From the NCBI GenBank assembly GCA_028687935.1, contig JAQTZE010000008.1, forward strand, positions 1 through 64,000: 64,000 nt of DNA, written 5' to 3'. Position numbers and translations under genes: made by a program. The notes below the pieces were generated by a model. The model made no database searches. It was not told the origin of the DNA and saw only the letters and a program-made list of their open reading frames with translations. The stretch is from Sulfurimonas sp. (GTDB lineage: Bacteria; Campylobacterota; Campylobacteria; Campylobacterales; Sulfurimonadaceae). Below are positions 63,219 through 64,000 of the stretch, one piece after another (positions within the stretch are counted from its first letter, which is position 1; each line of letters opens with the position of its first letter).

Positions 63219-63247
63219 CGTTCCCAAGTTGTACTTGGGAATGCATA
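63219..63247. repeat. REP-like palindrome CGTTCCCAAG...CTTGGGAATGCAT
   Basis: TTCCCAAG (63221-63228) pairs with CTTGGGAA (63234-63241) around TTGTA. The CGTTCCCA...TGGGAATGC framework is like a family of short palindromes scattered through many proteobacterial genomes. Only one copy was seen in this window. Confidence 0.55.
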
Positions 63248-63261
63248 CTCCAACTCTACTT

Positions 63262-64000
63262 TTAGCTGCGTTTCATATATGGGTTTAAACGCAGCAGTAT
63301 CAAATCCGCAAACATATTTCCAATCAGTGTCAAAAACGCAGTGATCATCAATGTCCCCATAATAATCGGGTAATCTCTACTCAGAGCGCTCATAAAGAAA
63401 AGTTGTCCCATTCCCTCGATACCAAAAATAGACTCCAAAATAACACTTCCACCAATAAGTCCTGGCAATGAAAGACCCAAGAGCGTGACTATTGGCGGCA
63501 GAAGATTTGGCAAAATATAAAAACGCAGCAGTTCTTTTCGCTCAAGTCCACGAGAGAGTGCAAAATAGTAATAATCACTTTTGAGTATTTCTAAAGTGAG
63601 CGAGCGAATATAGATAATCATACTCCCAAGTCCAACAAAAATCATTACACTTATAGGCAGAGTCAAGTGCCAAGCCATATCGACATAGTTCATAAAACCT
63701 GTTTTTTCCTCTATGGAGTGTAAGCCGGAGATAGGAAAAAGAGTGAGATTGACGCTTAATAGGATGATAAAAATAAGTGCCAAATAAAAAGAAGGCATAG
63801 AAAAAGAGACCAAAGATATCTGACGGATGATATAGTCAGTTTTCTTTTCATAATTTAAAGCCGCTTTAATACCTAAATACAGAGAAAGAGCAAAAACACT
63901 CACAAGAGCAATAAGATTCATCGCTAAAGTCACAGGCAATCGTTTGAGTATTTCACTACTTACATCCTGCCCTGAAACAAAAGAGATGCCAAAATTTAGT
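63262..64000 (-). CDS. ABC peptide transporter permease, DppB/OppB type (partial)
   Basis: An inner-membrane permease for oligopeptides or nickel-type ligands. The frame runs off the window end: from about 63999 it codes NFGISFVSGQDVSSEILKRL, the usual OppB lead into its permease domain, then helices and the EAA-type loop (LSRGLERKELLRFYILPNLL). It ends with SLPGLIGGSVILESIFGIEG and LILLRLNPYMKRS. The last codons lie within an inverted AAACGCA pair (63265-63295). The true N-terminus is outside the window. Confidence 0.9.
   Translation of the reverse strand, partial: LNFGISFVSGQDVSSEILKRLPVTLAMNLIALVSVFALSLYLGIKAALNYEKKTDYIIRQISLVSFSMPSFYLALIFIILLSVNLTLFPISGLHSIEEKTGFMNYVDMAWHLTLPISVMIFVGLGSMIIYIRSLTLEILKSDYYYFALSRGLERKELLRFYILPNLLPPIVTLLGLSLPGLIGGSVILESIFGIEGMGQLFFMSALSRDYPIIMGTLMITAFLTLIGNMFADLILLRLNPYMKRS
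63265..63295. repeat. Inverted AAACGCA pair at the 3' end of the permease gene
   Basis: GCTGCGTTT (63265-63273) and AAACGCAGC (63287-63295) are perfect 9-bp arms around a 13-nt spacer. They lie over the last 11 codons of the permease, next to the stop codon. Confidence 0.7.

Overview
The window is about 64 kb of compact, AT-rich bacterial chromosome from a member of the Campylobacterota (formerly Epsilonproteobacteria), most like Sulfurimonas or a close relative. This rests on the gene content and order (an HP0268-like gene beside miaB, a single XerH-type recombinase, rimO-tilS, mraY-murD), on the tmRNA tag ANNTNYRPAYAVA, and on promoters that mostly show only a clear TATAAT -10 box. The species call is inference. 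Genes often overlap by 1-18 bp in the same operon or tail to tail, and no insertion sequence, prophage or CRISPR array was seen.

Layout. 0.1-3.2 kb: secF-secD-yajC. 3.3-8.2 kb: lnt, facing a two-gene polysaccharide-export pair (SLBB/Wza-like and Wzz-like). 8.3-11.5 kb: gamma-carbonic anhydrase-like protein, argJ, a K+ channel, rpmB. 11.6-13.8 kb: an HDOD protein coupled to a STAS-like/CheX-like protein. 13.8-14.1 kb: a large imperfect palindrome. 14.1-24.6 kb: rpe, trpF, a DnaQ-like exonuclease, accA, fabF, acpP, fabG, gpmI, mraY, murD, purN and a TRIC-type membrane protein. 24.6-25.2 kb: two identical tRNA-Phe genes and ssrA. 25.3-32.5 kb: ArsC-like protein, heptosyltransferase, lipid A acyltransferase, AI-2E-type transporter, ruvB, panB, an Hpt protein and trpA. 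32.5-39.9 kb: a tightly coupled five-gene cassette (subtilase, TIGR03032-like protein, 1413-residue cadherin/Ig-like repeat protein, lipoprotein, outer-membrane barrel). 40-43 kb: a looser region with tRNA-Arg, tRNA-fMet, small proteins and gene remnants. 42.7-56.2 kb: methyltransferases, a MarR-SDR-EamA operon, uvrB, a DedA protein, pckA, tRNA-Val, hemD, rimO and tilS. 56.1-61.7 kb: an eight-gene overlapping operon (HP0268-like, miaB, DUF374 acyltransferase, TPR-like protein, xerH, PilM/N/O-like). 62-64 kb: nusA, a hairpin cluster and a truncated oligopeptide permease.

The strongest unexplained signal is a dispersed 7-mer, AAACGCA (reverse TGCGTTT). A hand count gives about 155 copies on the two strands, where under ten would be expected from base composition. 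It lies in both orientations, in all three reading frames and between genes, and at the ends of converging genes it forms inverted pairs that look like terminators. That is how DNA uptake sequences of Neisseria and Pasteurellaceae are arranged. PilM/N/O-like genes in the same window make a competence role plausible but do not prove it. Other points of interest are the five-gene surface cassette, the structured element at 13.8 kb, several genes with TATAAT 5-7 nt before the ATG (likely leaderless mRNAs), and a symmetric MarR operator with a -10 box on each strand.
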